Part shown: positions 34,757 to 46,760 of the stretch, in pieces
Position numbering within the stretch: position 1 is the stretch's first letter
Layout: each line of letters starts with the position of its first letter
From: Manis javanica
Lineage: Eukaryota; Chordata; Mammalia; Pholidota; Manidae
NCBI RefSeq assembly: GCF_040802235.1
Contig: NC_133169.1
Location: forward strand, 40,803,034 to 40,867,033
Length of the DNA: 64,000 nt
Direction: 5' to 3'
Position numbers and translations under genes: made by a program
The notes under the pieces: generated by a model
What the model saw: only the letters and a program-made list of their open reading frames with translations
What the model was told of the DNA's origin: nothing
The model's database searches: none

Positions 34757-34815
34757 GTTTTTGGTGTCCGCTTTCTATACTGCGTTCCCTCCATCTTTGA
34801 ACCCAGTAATATAAC
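34757..34815 (+). pseudogene. 57-bp scrap of the OR14-like gene (helix 7)
   Basis: Matches left-arm bases 30,619-30,675 with two mismatches, covering codons of the 'LVSAFYT.FPPSLNPVIY' region. It lies between an L1 end and unique sequence inside the spacer, far from either OR copy and on the plus strand. It matches the right-arm copy less well. Confidence 0.75.
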
Positions 34816-35079
34816 ATACCACTAAAACTAACTGTGCAAAGTAGATTTGTTTCTTATTTGTTATTTGAATTATAAAAGTGGATAAGTGCAAAAATAGCCA
34901 TAAAATCCAAATTATTCTGCAAATTATGAAAATATTGATGTAGGTTTGTTCTCTTCAATATTCTTCACCATTCCCTAAGACTTTAGTTTCATAGTCTGCA
35001 CACCTGTCCCTACAAGTAATTGTGATTTAGAAGATTTTTTGAGATATTTATGGAGAGAAGTATTATATATTATTAATAG

Positions 35080-35515
35080 TTTTCTACTGTTAATACAACA
35101 AATTATCATAAACTCTGTAGTTTAAAATAACATTTATTACTTTATAGTGCTGTGATTTAGCAGTCTGATACCAGTCACCCAGTCTCCTGCAGAATGCAGG
35201 AGAGGGTGGGATGGCTGCATTCTTTTACTGGGTCTCCAGGGGAACATCGGTTTCTTTGCATTTTCCAGTCTGCCTCTATTCCTTGCCTCGTGACCACCTT
35301 CCACCTTCAAAGCCATCTGTAGAGGACCATCCTTCCACAGATCTCTCTCTCTTTAATGAAGCTTGGAAAAATCTTACATTCTTAAAAGTTTATGTGGTTA
35401 AATTAGGCCCATTTGGATAACCCAGCATAATCTCCTCATTTATGGTCTTTAATTTAATTATATTCATAAAGTCCCTTTTACCATGTAATGTAACATTCAT
35501 CAATTAAAACAATGA
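35080..35515. repeat. Old interspersed repeat, 3' flank of the OR unit
   Basis: The segment 'acaacaaattatcataaactctgtag' through 'aggcccatttggataacccagcataatctcc' and 'agtcccttttaccatgtaatgtaac' is a widespread old mammalian repeat type that I do not name. The same segment lies at 55,690-56,150 next to OR-4, in the same orientation relative to its OR, so the flank was part of an ancestral duplication unit. Confidence 0.6.
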
Positions 35516-38500
35516 GAATACAGACATGTTCAGTAGGCCATTTAAAAACCTGCCATAGTATTTCTGAAGCCTGCTTTATTTAGACAGACTCTAGGTAAAA
35601 AATATGTAGTTCTTATATGTTCTGAGATTATGACTATTGATAAATCATTATAACACTATCAACATTACTTTAACATTTCAAATAAAACAAACATTTTAGT
35701 TATGTAGAGACAGCAATGTCTGTTCTAGATTAAAAGGTACATATATAATTTGCTAAAACATGGAATTTAGTTTCATAGATACTAGTTCCATTGTTTTCAC
35801 CTGGAGAAGCTATATGGCTTAATTTCCATAGAATCTTGCACAAGCTGCCTTAATTTCTTTGTTTCTTAGACTGTGTATTGCTGGGTTCAAAGTTGGAGGG
35901 AACACAGTATAGAAAGCAGACACTAAAAAGTGCACAATATTTGGGGAATCAGGGACTGGCTTCAGATGTGCAGTGCTGCCTGTCACAGTACATGTTGTCA
36001 CAAGTATAAGATGGAGTATACAGGAGGAAAAGGCTTTTGACTGTCCTTGTAATGATGGCATTCTCAGTACTGTCTTAAAAATGTAAACACAGGAAAGTCA
36101 ATGGACACCAAACAGAAAAGCACACACAGGACACCAACTGCCACACTAACATCAATGGCGGAATGAGTCTCTGAACAAGAGATCTTCAGTAGGGAGGGCA
36201 CATAGCAGAAAAATGGAGGGAGTTTTCTGGAGCCACTAAAAGATAAAGGGAAGGTTCCAGCTGAGTACAAGATCCCAAAGATGCTCCCAAGGACCCAGGA
36301 GGCAGCTGCTGCCCTCGCACAGACTCCCCTGCTCATGAGGACAGCATAATGCAGCAGAACACAGACAGCCATGTAGCTGTCATGGAATGTGGCTGTTAGA
36401 AGGTAAAGCTCAGGCCCAGCAAAGTGAATCTCTAACAACACTTTTGACACACATTTTGAGTAAGAAATGGAGTTCCTGTGTGACAGACACTTCAGAATAA
36501 ATTTTGGAACTGTGATGGAAATGAGACAAGCATCAATAAGTTCCTCAGGAAGAAGTACATGGGAGTGTGAAGAGATGGGTCCAAGGTGACAAGGGTGATG
36601 ACAAGAAGATTCCCCAGTAGAGATTTACATTGCCATGTAAATCAGCAAGAACAGAAAGGAAGTGAAACCTGGGGCTCCCTGGAGTCAGAGAATTCCAGGA
36701 GGAAGATGCCCGTTAGTGCCGTGAGGTGAGTCATGTTTCCTGGTCTGTTCACATTGTAGTCACATGGAATCTCACTCCACAAGGGACAAAGGAAGATAAG
36801 GACACACATCAGGCTCATGTTTGTCTTCCTTCTAATAGTTCCTACCTCATTCCTCTATGAGTTCATCTATTTTGTGCTTATAAGACATGCATGTTTTAAC
36901 TCTCCCTAATATGTGTTAGGGTTTATGCCTTCCTCAAACTGCCATTCCTTACATGTGTCTGAATATATTTTGATGAGCAGATTAGAGAAAGAAAAGGAAA
37001 AGGGTTTTATATATTTTTTTGCAGAAATCTGCATCTTTACCAAATATATCCTGAATCACTATTTTAATATTCTAAATAAAATCATTGATACAGCACAGTT
37101 AATTTAAAAGCAATTCAAATATACAGAAGGTAACTACTGAATTTTTCTTTGCTAAAGGACTTTTCTTAATATCAGAGATTGTATTTATGGTTCCTTTGAA
37201 ATTATCATCTATAAAGTGGATGTATTGCTGATAGTGAATAATTATATTGATCGAATTCAAATGTGTGAACTTTCCTTTATCCACAAAAAGTAAAACCATC
37301 TTTTCATTTAATTATATGATAAAATGTGTTACACTAATACAGAGCAATGAAATTTATGGGAGAAAGATGGAAAGCGTCAAGAGTAATTTATTAAGTATGG
37401 AATATCATTTTGATTAAAAATGATAGTAGTAACACATGATAAATGAAAGAAGAATATGGAATATGGGAGAAAATCAACCCCTCCTTATAATCTGCTTGCA
37501 CATTTACTCACCCATGTTTCTATCCATACTCACACGATCTTGCACGTACACTCATTCCCACACGTTTTCATATTTTTAGTGTCAGGATGGAATCACTCTT
37601 AACCAGTAAAATGGTTGAGAAAAATTTGACTATGATAAGCAGAAACAGAGCGACAGTTAATAGCATCACAATAGCAAAAATGTATCTTCAAAATAATTTA
37701 TTTAGTATCTGAGAAAAATTAAATTAAAGAAATATTTTATGAAAGTCCTATAAAATTATTTAGTTGAGTGAAGGAAAATATAACTTTCTATTGATACACA
37801 GCTGTCAATATCTACAAAATACCTATTGGTGACTACTTTCTCAAAGAAAAAAATAGGATCTCAAATGAATGTCCGAATTGTCAAGCCTTTTCAGATTGTT
37901 GAGAGGGGGTAGTAGACAACTATTCTGGGTAAGACAGTAACACCTTTAGAAAGTCCATGTTACAAGTGTGCCATTCACAGAGTGTAACAGAATTAATTTG
38001 TAAATCAAACCAAGAAGTTTATTAAGGCAATGATGATTTCTCTCCTCATATAAGGACTTCTTTAAATTGACCTCTCTGAGGGAGATTTGACTGGAGCAGC
38101 TAAAATGCTGAGATGGAAGCAGTCAAGCATTTACTTTGGAGCTAGGCAACTAGGAAGTAGGGAAACCTGGAGAGAGTGAGGGTCTCTGCCATCCACACAG
38201 CACTACTGAACTAGATGTTAGTGAATTTTTACACAATCTTCAAGAAAATACTATAGGTTTTTACTAGATCCTTAGCCATAAACTCATTGGGTATATCCTT
38301 CTGGAAATGCTTCTTCCCAAGGATGTCGGAACTCTGTGCTTTATTTTTTAAGACTGATCACAGTATCCCCCTTCTAAGAGGACGTGTTTAGAATGTGAGT
38401 TTATATAATGTCGACTGATGATCGTTTTTCGAATTCTTCTTCCAATGTCCTATTCCTCACCCATTTGTAATGACCAAACCTATCCACAATTGACTAATAT

Positions 38501-39848
38501 TGAAGACAAACAAGAGTTAGGGTGGCGGTACATACACAGGACTAAATGCATTTTTTTCAATAAGAATTTATTTTCTGATGCAGATTTTCTTTTACTCTCC
38601 AGTTCTAGATCTTTCAATTACAAAATGTAGACACTGTGTTTATGATTCCATGAAAACCTGCATCCCTAAAACAGGTTTATAGGTCATATTACAAAATAAT
38701 ACTAATTGTATAAAAGTGTGTGACAGACACTCTTCTAATTAATTTAAGTATTAGATTGTAATCACTTTTGCAACCCACAGTAAAACAGTTACGTACCGAT
38801 ATGATCCCATTTTATACAAGATGAAATCAAGTGAGCTTTACAATTTTGTCCTTTTTCCCACATATAAACAGTGAAAAAGATGACTCTCTTAACTACGTAC
38901 ATTGTTACCACAGTATTATTTTCTATGCACGATGATTGACATGGCAATGTTAATTATTAGAAGCTAAGATATCCTAGTGAGGATGTTTAATGAGATACTT
39001 TTTGCTTTATTATAGCATGATTTAAATTTATTTCCATGTCCATGATAAAGGGTGCTACAGTCATACAATTCTTGATAATCATTCTCACAACCCCCAGCTC
39101 ATGGGTGGTGCCTGTTGGGGACACTCTGTGGACAGACAGTCTGACACTTGCCTCAGAGCCTGCTGTCCTATACTGGCAATCTGGGAGGAAGAAAACCTTG
39201 AAGTAAGTAACGCAAATACTTTAGAGGAAGTTTAGATGTTGCATGTCTCAGCTAATTGCTCGACATTTACTTTTTCAAACATGGAGGATTTCTTGCAACA
39301 GCTGGTCACACCTAGCTCATGGAGGCTTTTTTCCCCCCCTTACATTCCTACAGACTTATGAAGCCCCAGCACCCCTACTTGCCTGATGATTCAAACTTGT
39401 AATGTTCTGATGATTCTCAGTTCGTCTTTTTCTACAGATCTTCTTCATGCTGTTATACATGGTATTTGGGAGAAGATAAAGGAGTTGGTCTTGTCTGAAG
39501 TCCTTTAGTATTTAAAAGAGCATCAAGTAATTTTCAATTTGTTACATATTGTCCTCTGAGAAAACAGTGAACCAAGACGTGAGCATAATTCTCTTGGGAA
39601 CCATGAGTGCATTTCTGTTTGAAAACTTATTAACCTGGACTGAACAGAGACATATGGCTGTGGCATGAATATTTCACTCCTCACACTCTGGCTCCTGAGC
39701 TGTGGCCTTTTCTCTGGTGTTTCCCTGGGAATATATCCTAGTGGGCTCCCTCACATGGCAAAATAGTGGTGCACAGTGTGGTTTATTTAATGTTGCATTT
39801 TAATCAGGAGTGAATAAATGTTTATGTTCTAAATTGTATGACCATGTG
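35515..39848. repeat. Right arm of the inverted repeat, inner part
   Basis: Reverse complement of 26,652-31,025, beginning 'agtaggccatttaaaaacctgcc'. It carries OR-3 on the minus strand. The homology is interrupted at 39,849 by ERV-D and resumes at 47,438. The non-OR part has no recognisable gene. Confidence 0.85.
35819..36734 (-). pseudogene. OR14-like olfactory receptor pseudogene, right arm (OR-3)
   Basis: Inverted twin of OR-2: its last 80 codons differ from OR-2 at about seven positions. The ATG at 36,734 corresponds to the OR-2 start. It keeps 'FCYVPSLLKISC' and 'LKPVPDSP', but helix 3 reads 'DSYMAVC' and the N-terminal third is broken by frameshifts (between 36,450 and 36,730). It shares with OR-2 the frameshift before 'MPSLQGQSKA' (near 36,061), so that lesion predates the duplication. 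It lacks the OR-2 one-base deletion. 'HSLRNKEIKAA' replaces the usual YSLRN. Confidence 0.85.
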
Positions 39849-39854
39849 AATGCT

Positions 39855-40167
39855 TGCCGGAGACCAAAGAGCCCCCCCCCCCCCACAAAATGGCAAACTC
39901 CCTGCTTCTCTTCCGGGTTCTCTGCTCCCACCGGCACCAACCAAAGCCAAATCACCCCTTTACACCCTCCCGCCAGCGTCACCTAAGGTCCAATTGCCTT
40001 TTGACCCACCCCTTCCTTGCTGACCTGTATAAATTAAGCCTACAAACAATAAACTTGGCCAGCTTGATCAGACATCCTGTCTTGCTGGTTGTTCTTTGTG
40101 TCCCTTGCTTGTTTCATTTCTGCAGGCGTCTCCGGCACACTCCACGTTCGTCCTGCGGACCGGGACA
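39855..40167 (+). repeat. ERV-D 5' LTR
   Basis: 313 bp, TGCCGGAGACC to cgggaCA, the same length as the 3' LTR, with about 14 visible substitutions between them. It has a poly-C run near the start, TATA-like 'ctgtataaatta' (40,027) and 'caataaact' (40,048) close together, a short-R layout. The flanking duplication is aatgct (39,849-39,854), against aatgtt at the far end. Confidence 0.9.
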
Positions 40168-40169
40168 AC

Positions 40170-40187
40170 TGGCACCCAATGTGGGGC
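40170..40187 (+). other. ERV-D primer binding site, lysine-tRNA type
   Basis: TGGCACCCAATGTGGGGC starts two bases after the LTR. It fits the 3' end of tRNA-Lys (Lys-1,2 type) except at two positions, both explicable as CpG decay. This site type is usual for betaretroviruses and K-group ERVs. Confidence 0.8.
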
Positions 40188-40690
40188 CCTGGGACTCCTG
40201 CTGAAACGTCTGCTCGGAAGCCCTGGCCAGGCATTCTTCTGAGTCATCACACGGGTATTCACCTGATGTCGACTCTGCGTTGAGGATCACTGTGGATCAC
40301 CTGTCCATAATACAGATCCCAGAGAGGTGAGTAGATGCATCATCCAAGCATGCATCTTAAATACCTCTTGTGAGTTCTCACTGATCCCCTCCCTCTAGTT
40401 TGCTGCTGCGATTTATTCCTTGTTTTGTCCTCTGGTTGTTCCTCTCTGAAAACCTTGTGCTTACTTTAGGCTAATAGTCGTTCACCTCTAGGGCCTGCAC
40501 AAGGGACACTGACTACAGAGTCCCTGCCTTAGAGGGTCCGAGCAAGCGGATTATACTTGCTGATTGTCCTACGTAAGCAAGGGCTCGCCTGAGCTGATGA
40601 GAGTGCCTCCAGTAGTTCAGAACATTGGCGTGGTTGCGGCTGCATTAGTATAATTCCAAGTTACATAGAGTTGAAATCCCAGCCGTCCTA
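40188..40690 (+). other. ERV-D leader
   Basis: About 500 bp between the primer binding site and gag; the expected place for the packaging signal and a splice donor. 'agagaggtgagtag' at 40,322-40,335 is a good donor candidate. No frame is present. Confidence 0.5.
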
Positions 40691-41700
40691 ATGGGCAACT
40701 CACTGAACTCCCACGAGGTATTTCTTAGCAGACTCAAGGAGTCCCTCAGGACATGAGGAGTAAGGGTTAAAAGAAAAGATCTTGGACAATTTTTTTCCTT
40801 TACTCATGAGACTTGCCCCTGGTTTCCCCTCAAAGGCACTATCAATCATAAATGTTGGAAAAGAGTTGGTGATGCCCTCCAAGACTTTTATCAGACCTTT
40901 GGCCCTGAAAAAGTCCCTGTTTCAGCATCTTCTTACTGGAACCTTATTCACGACATACTTGAGGTTCATTCTCAAGATCCTGATATTAAAGATATAATTA
41001 AAACAGGAGAAATAGCCCTTAAAGAAAACTCTCGACCACCCTCTGCCTGTCCTTCAGTATCCGTAGATATCCCTGAAGACCCCACCGCTCCTATTAAAGA
41101 ATCTCCTAAACCTCAACCTAATATAAAATCTCCAGACACTCACGATAAACCTGATCCTCCTAAAATCCCAAATATCTATCCTTCACTCACGTCTTTAAAA
41201 CACCAAACAAATCATTTAACCCTAAACAATGAAGAGTCCTTAGAAGAACAAGCCGTCCATTATCATGCAAATGAAGACCCCTGGCGCCTTACGGCGCCAG
41301 CCCTTTATAGTGCCTCTAATAAAAGCTTCAGACTCCCTCCATATAAACCTATTTCCCCTCAATGTGCCCCTATATTTCAAATCCCTGATCTAGAGTCATC
41401 TCACAAATTCCCCCTTTCAATTGACCCCATCCGACAAGCAAAATTTCTCTAACCAAAGAAGTTTCTTCACTTAAAGACATTTTGCAACAAAAACGTGAAC
41501 ATGTTCAGCTCATTAAAGAGATTAAAGCCCTTGACGCCGAACTAACATCATTAAACCCCATGCAGACTCCCTCACTCCCCAAAAAACCCATAAAGAAAGT
41601 GAAACCTAAAAGCCCAATCCTAGCCTTCCCAATCACTCGTGGTCGCCCACTCACCCGTGGTCGCCGCCCAGAAACCCCCCCCCCTGAAGTATCACCTGAC
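40691..41700 (+). pseudogene. ERV-D gag, 5' part only
   Basis: Gag builds the virus core. The frame begins MGNSLNS at 40,691, with Gly-2 suitable for myristoylation. A TGA at codon 22 (40,754-40,756) is followed by one frame open to 41,452: a matrix-like domain ('GDALQDFYQTFGPEKVPVS', 'SYWNLIHDIL') and then a Pro-rich region. A one-base shift leads to a Lys/Arg/Pro-rich frame (41,482-41,757). I find no capsid major-homology region and no zinc knuckles. At about 1 kb, it has lost the capsid and nucleocapsid. Confidence 0.75.
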
Positions 41701-41703
41701 AAA

Positions 41704-41815
41704 TGCTTAACCAAGGCTATCTGCCCGGCCAGGGCCTTGGAAAAAATAGCCAAGGTATAAAAGAACCTCTTACTGTCATACCCAAGAATGACCGTTTAGG
41801 AGTAGGGAATAAAAA
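41704..41815 (+). pseudogene. ERV-D protease C-terminal G-patch remnant
   Basis: Translates as 'GYLPGQGLGKNSQG' followed by 'VIPKNDRLGVG', a glycine-rich G-patch like that at the C-terminus of betaretroviral proteases. No Asp-Ser/Thr-Gly protease active site lies upstream, so gag's middle is joined directly to the protease tail by deletion. A TGA ends the frame near 41,823. Confidence 0.65.
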
Positions 41816-41886
41816 TTTTCCGTGATGGCCATTGACTTTCCTGTACCCCATGCAGACAAAATAAAATGGAAATCAGACTCTCCTGT

Positions 41887-42220
41887 TGTTGGCAGCCGCG
41901 CTCAGAAAATAGTGCCCAATGCAGGGCAGCCGGAAGGCCCCGAACTTCCTAATGACAAATCATCCCACACCACTAAACTACATGCTAATTGCGCCTTGGC
42001 ATAAGGACCAATGAGACCCACCAAATGGTTATGCTAATAAGGCATATGGAGCCGCACCAACCAGGTCAGAGCATGAGAACTATATAAGCAAGCCTCTCCT
42101 TCCCCTCTGGGTCCTGCCCAACTCATTTGTTTCACAAAGAGCTGAAGAATAAAGCTTTCTGCAGAAGAATCCTGCTGTTGTTGCATGCTGTTCTTGCCGG
42201 CGAGGACAGGGCACGCGACA
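41887..42220 (+). mobile_element. Solo LTR of another class II ERV nested in ERV-D
   Basis: 334 bp from TGTTGGCAGCCGCGC to gcacgcgaCA, flanked by a perfect 6-bp duplication, tcctgt at 41,881-41,886 and 42,221-42,226. It has TATA-like 'actatataagcaag' (42,079) and 'gaataaagctttctgc' (42,147). The ends and layout resemble intracisternal-A/K-type LTRs. Removing it joins the pol frame exactly at 'SDSPV|W'. It is shorter than, and unlike, the host provirus LTR. Confidence 0.9.
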
Positions 42221-42226
42221 TCCTGT

Positions 42227-43528
42227 CTGGGTAGATCAATGGCCTTTAACTCAAGAAAAACTTACAGCAGCCAACAAGTTAGTACAGGAACAATTAGCTG
42301 CTGGACATTTAGAACCCACCACCTCTCCTTGGAACACTCCTATATTTGTAATTAAAAAGAAATTAGGAACATGGAGACTCCTCCAAGATCTCAGAGAAAT
42401 CAAAAAACCATGTTCTCGATGGGAGCCCTTCAACCCGGTCTCCCCTCTCCAATAGCCATCCCAGCTAATTACTTCAAGATCATTATCGATCTTAAAGATT
42501 GTTTCTTTACCATTCCACTCCATCCCCAAGATAGAGAACACTTCGCGTTTAGTATTCCCGTCACCAATTTTAAAGGGCCAATGCATCGCTACCAGTGGAA
42601 GGTACTCCCTCAAGGTATGGCAAATAGCCCCACACTGTGTCAAAAATTTGTAGACCAAGCCATAGATCCCCTCAGACCGCAGTGGCCTTCCATCTATATC
42701 ATTCATTATATGGATGATATCCTCCTGGCTGGAGCATCCAACTCTGAAGTCTTAAAATGTAGCCAAGAATTGACCACCCGTCTCACTTTTTTCAGTCTCC
42801 AAATTGCTCCAAATAAAATTCAATTAACATATCCCTATTATTATCTTGGCTTTGAATTAACCTCAAGCAAAATCACTACCCAGAAGATTCAATTAAAAAC
42901 ATCACACTTACAAACATTGAATGATTTCCAAAATTTCTTGGGAGACATTAATTGGCTCAGACCCTATCTTAAACTAACCACTGGAGAGTTAAAACCTCTT
43001 TTTGATATACTACAAGGAGACCCCAATCCCTCATCCCCTCGGAAACTGTCCACCCAGGCAAAAGAAACTTCAAACATTGTTGAAACAGCTATACAACAAC
43101 AACAAACTACATTCCTATCCTATGACAGGCCCTTCGCTCTCATTATCTGTAATACGCCACACACCCCTACTGGAGTTTTATGGCAAAACAATCCTTTGTT
43201 ATGGATCCATTTGCCCTCCTCCCCACCTAAAGTTCTTATCACATACCCCTCACTAGTTGCAAAGATCATACAAATAGGCAGAGAAAAAAGCCGCCAGCAT
43301 TTTGGCAGAGACCCTGATCAGCTTATCATTCCTTATACAAAAGAACAAACAGATTGGCTGTCCCAGAATGTAGATGACTGGATTATATCCCTTGCCTCTT
43401 TCCAAGGTAAAACCAATAATCACTATCCCTCACATAAACTCCTTCAATTCTCACGACTACATCCCTTTATTTTTCCAAAAATAACCTCATCCACTCCTTT
43501 AGAAAATGCCCCTCTAGTTTTTTTCTGA
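42227..43528 (+). pseudogene. ERV-D reverse transcriptase
   Basis: RT copies viral RNA to DNA. The region opens with '[12 protein letters not shown]' and '[13 protein letters not shown]', and a 385-codon frame runs from 42,371 to 43,528. The polymerase core has 'IIIDLKDCFFTIPL' (first catalytic Asp), 'KVLPQGMANSP' and YMDD at 42,707-42,718. The wording is betaretrovirus/K-group, unlike the class I pol at 3,900-6,060. A short deletion or frame change near 42,400 separates the two halves. The frame ends in 'LVFF' and a TGA, and RNase H continues one frame over, so a single T-run length change may be the break. Confidence 0.85.
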
Positions 43529-43529
43529 T

Positions 43530-44770
43530 GGCTCCTCCTCTGGTATTGCTGCCTATGTTATAAACTCACAAAGTTACAGTATTCAGTCACCCTTTAAATC
43601 AGCCCAACTTGTAGAACTATTTGCTATCTTACAAGTTTTTAAAATGTTGAGCCAAATCCCTTTTAATCTGTATACTGACAGTGCCTACATAGCATACTAA
43701 GTTCCTGTTCTAGAAACAGTCCCTTATATTAAACCCTCTACCAATGCTGTTTCCCTCTTCCAACAACTCCAAACCTTTATATTACTCAGACAAGCCCCTT
43801 TCTATATTGGACATCTGTGAGCCCACACCGACCTCCCTAGCTCCCTCTCCCAAGGCAATGCCCTCGCAGACAAAAATACCCACTTCACATATTCCATTAC
43901 AACCTATGCAGTCACCAAAGCTAGTCAATACCATGCTCTTCACCACGTCAATGCTCACACTCTCCGACTTTTATTTAAACTCACCAGAGAACAAGCTAGG
44001 CAAATTGTTAAAGACTGCCCAGGGTGTGTAACCTTACTGCCCCTCCCTCATTTAGGAGTTAATCCGAGAGGCCTACTCCCTAATGAAATCTGGCAAATAG
44101 ATGTCACCCATATCCCTGAATTTGGAACTCTTAAATACACTCATGTAACTATTGATACCTACAGTGGTTTTATATTTGCCACCCTCCATAGTGGTGAAGC
44201 CACCAAAAATGTCTTAGCCCATGTTCTCCAATGCATTACTGTTATTGGTAAACCTCAAACTATTAAAACAGATAATGGGCCTGGATACACTTCACAAGTA
44301 TTTCAAAATTTCTGCCATCAATTCCAAATCAAGCATATCACAGGTATTCCTTACAACTCCCAAGGGCAAGGAATAATCGAACGAGCCCATCAGACACTAA
44401 AGAATACAATTAATAAGCTTAAGAGCAACACTGTTTACCCTATAAAAGGCTCCCCAAAAAACCTCCTTAATCATGCACTATTCACGCTTAACTTTTTACA
44501 ATTAGACAACTACAACAAGTCTGCCGCCGACAGGTTGTGGCACCAAGAGAAGAAAAACTAATTTGCAGAAGTCTTATGGAAAGATCCTCTAACCGTTAAA
44601 TGGCATGGTCCCAACCCAGTTCTTATCTGGGGTAGAGGCCATGCCTGTGTATATGATACACAGGGAAATGGACCTCGATGGTTACCAGAGCGCCTTGTCA
44701 AACCCATTAATACCCCTTTAAAACATATTAATAATAACCCAATACATTCCAGGGAGGAGAATCCACCCTG
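43530..44770 (+). pseudogene. ERV-D RNase H and integrase
   Basis: RNase H begins with 'FSDGSSSGIAAYV' and 'LYTDSAYIAY', then has stops near 43,698 and 43,818. From there to the TAA near 44,559 one frame of about 245 codons is open but contains no ATG. It encodes the integrase zinc finger (His-His...Cys-Cys: 'HHVNAHT', 'CPGCV') and a core with all three acidic residues: 'QIDVTHIP', 'KTDNGPGY' and 'GIIERAH'. The C-terminal domain ('KWHGPNPVLIWGRGHACVY') follows the stop. It is the best preserved ERV domain in the window. Confidence 0.8.
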
Positions 44771-44913
44771 AGAACAGTTTTTCCTTGCCTTTCAGGGAGA
44801 AGATAAATATCCATCATCATTGGACAAGGTAAGCCCACCTGACCTTTGTTACCACAGTTGTAGGTCCACTACCAGTGATCTTGCCTATTTTCATTGAACC
44901 CTAAGAAGTCATC

Positions 44914-46760
44914 ATGTCTACTATCCATTCTCTTATCGCTACTGTAATAGTCACTGTTGTCCTAGGAGGATTTGGACCCCCTCCAAATAAGGAAGAACTC
45001 CTCATTCAGTTGTATGGAAGCCCTTGTGATTGTAAGGGAGGAGTGATGGATTTAGAACCTAGTCTGAGAGGACATACTCAAATAACATCTCAAGGGGAAA
45101 AACCAATAGCTGGACCTCAGCTTACTACCAGAGGACCTGTAGACTGCCAAGACAAAATAGCATACCTCACAGCAGATATCTCTGCAGGCGGATTTTCATC
45201 CGGAAGAGGTTAGCAGCCCCAGTCTTGGAAATGTGTAAGAAAGCCCAAAATTATACCTACAATTAATGGCAAACCAGGGCCTTGTCCCAACCCCTGCCAA
45301 AAAGCCACTGAATTACACTCTACCTGTTACCACACTGTCCAACAGTGCACTGGTGCCGATGGCAAAAAATATCTAACAGCCATCTTACAAAATGGTTATA
45401 CTGGTTCCTTTGGAGGCGAGTATGATTATAGCAACCCCCGAAGACATTCTAAATATGCACAAGCCTCCTGTCATGGCCAACTTGGCAAGGCGATTTGCTG
45501 GCCACCGCAAGCCCCGATCCACGTATCTGATGGCGGTGGACCAACAAAGTGTGAGAAGCCCAAGTTCAAAAGAAAATTGAAGAAATTATCAAAGAAATAT
45601 ACCCTCCCTTAGAGTATCACCCTCTAGCCTTGCCCAAGTCTCATGGCATAGATCTTGACACCCAGACTGCTGATATCCTAAAAGCCACCCATAGCACACT
45701 AAACTCTACTAACCCCAGCCTTGCTGAAAATTGCTGACTATGCATGACCCCTGGTACACCTATGCCCCTCGCAATTCCCACTAACGCTACTAATACACTG
45801 CCAGAACAGAATTGTACTCTTAACTCACCCTTTAGAGTACAACCTATAGGATTTAACTCATCTGTATGCATACAAAAGCAGCCCCAGAATAATAGTAATG
45901 ACGTAAACGTAAGATTCGCCTCTTTCACAGATTGCTCCCAAGTTTTCAATTATTCCTCATCTCTTTGCCCTGCTATTGGACAAGTCTTTGTCTGTGGAGG
46001 AAACCTTGCATTTACTGCCCTACCCACAAATTGGACTGGGTTATGTGTGCAGGCCAGTCTTCTCCCAGATATTAATATTATTCCAGGAGAAGAACCTATC
46101 CCATACCCAACCTTGAGTATATAGCAGGGCATCCACGCTCTAAAAGAGCCATCCAGCTTATCCCACTCCTAGTAGGCCTCGGGATTACTACCGCAGTAGC
46201 CACAGGAACAGCAGGAGCAGGAATAGCCGTACATTCCTACCATAAGTTGTCCCATCAACTAATCAACGACGTCCAAGCCCTCTCAGGAACAATTAATGAT
46301 CTCCAAGACCAAATAGACTCTCTAGCAGAAGTAGTTTTGCAAAACCGTAGAGGCTTAGACCTCCTCACAACAGAACAGGGAGGCATCTGTTTGGCTTTAC
46401 AGGAAAAGTGCTGTTTCTATGCCAACAAGTCAGGCGTTGTCCAAGACAAGATAAAGACCCTTCAAGATGATCTCGAAAGAAGGCGGAAAGAACTCCATTG
46501 ACAACCCTCTCTGGACGGGACTAAATGGGCTCCTCCCCTACCTTCTCCCCATCTTAGGCCCGTTCCTGGGATTAATACTAGTACTTTCCTTTGGCCCCTG
46601 GGCTTTTAAAAGACTCACCCAGTTAATTAAAAAACAGATCGACTCCCTCATAGCAAAGCCCATCCAAGTTCATTATCATCGCCTTGCATTAGCTGATCAA
46701 AGTGTAGATCCTTACATAGAGCCTTGCGCCAAGACAGACCCAGCAGTAACTTGGGAATAA
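44914..46760 (+). pseudogene. ERV-D env, gamma/D type
   Basis: Envelope mediates receptor binding and fusion. ATG 44,914 begins a signal peptide (MSTIHSLIATVIVTVVLG). Surface-subunit frames run to 46,124 with a TAG at 45,211 and a TGA at 45,735 that falls inside a CxxC-type motif. A furin-type RSKR site is at 46,136-46,147. The transmembrane subunit then has a fusion peptide, a heptad helix, '[20 protein letters not shown]' with an intact CX6CC, a frameshift near 46,470-46,500, a membrane span and a tail to 46,760. CX6CC with CxxC marks gamma/D-type Env, unlike the betaretroviral type expected with this pol. Multiple breaks make it non-coding. Confidence 0.85.

Noticed and set aside
39854-40283. 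Overlapping frames of 60-116 codons in both directions
   Set aside because: They lie in the ERV-D 5' LTR and primer binding site. The same frames recur in the 3' LTR.
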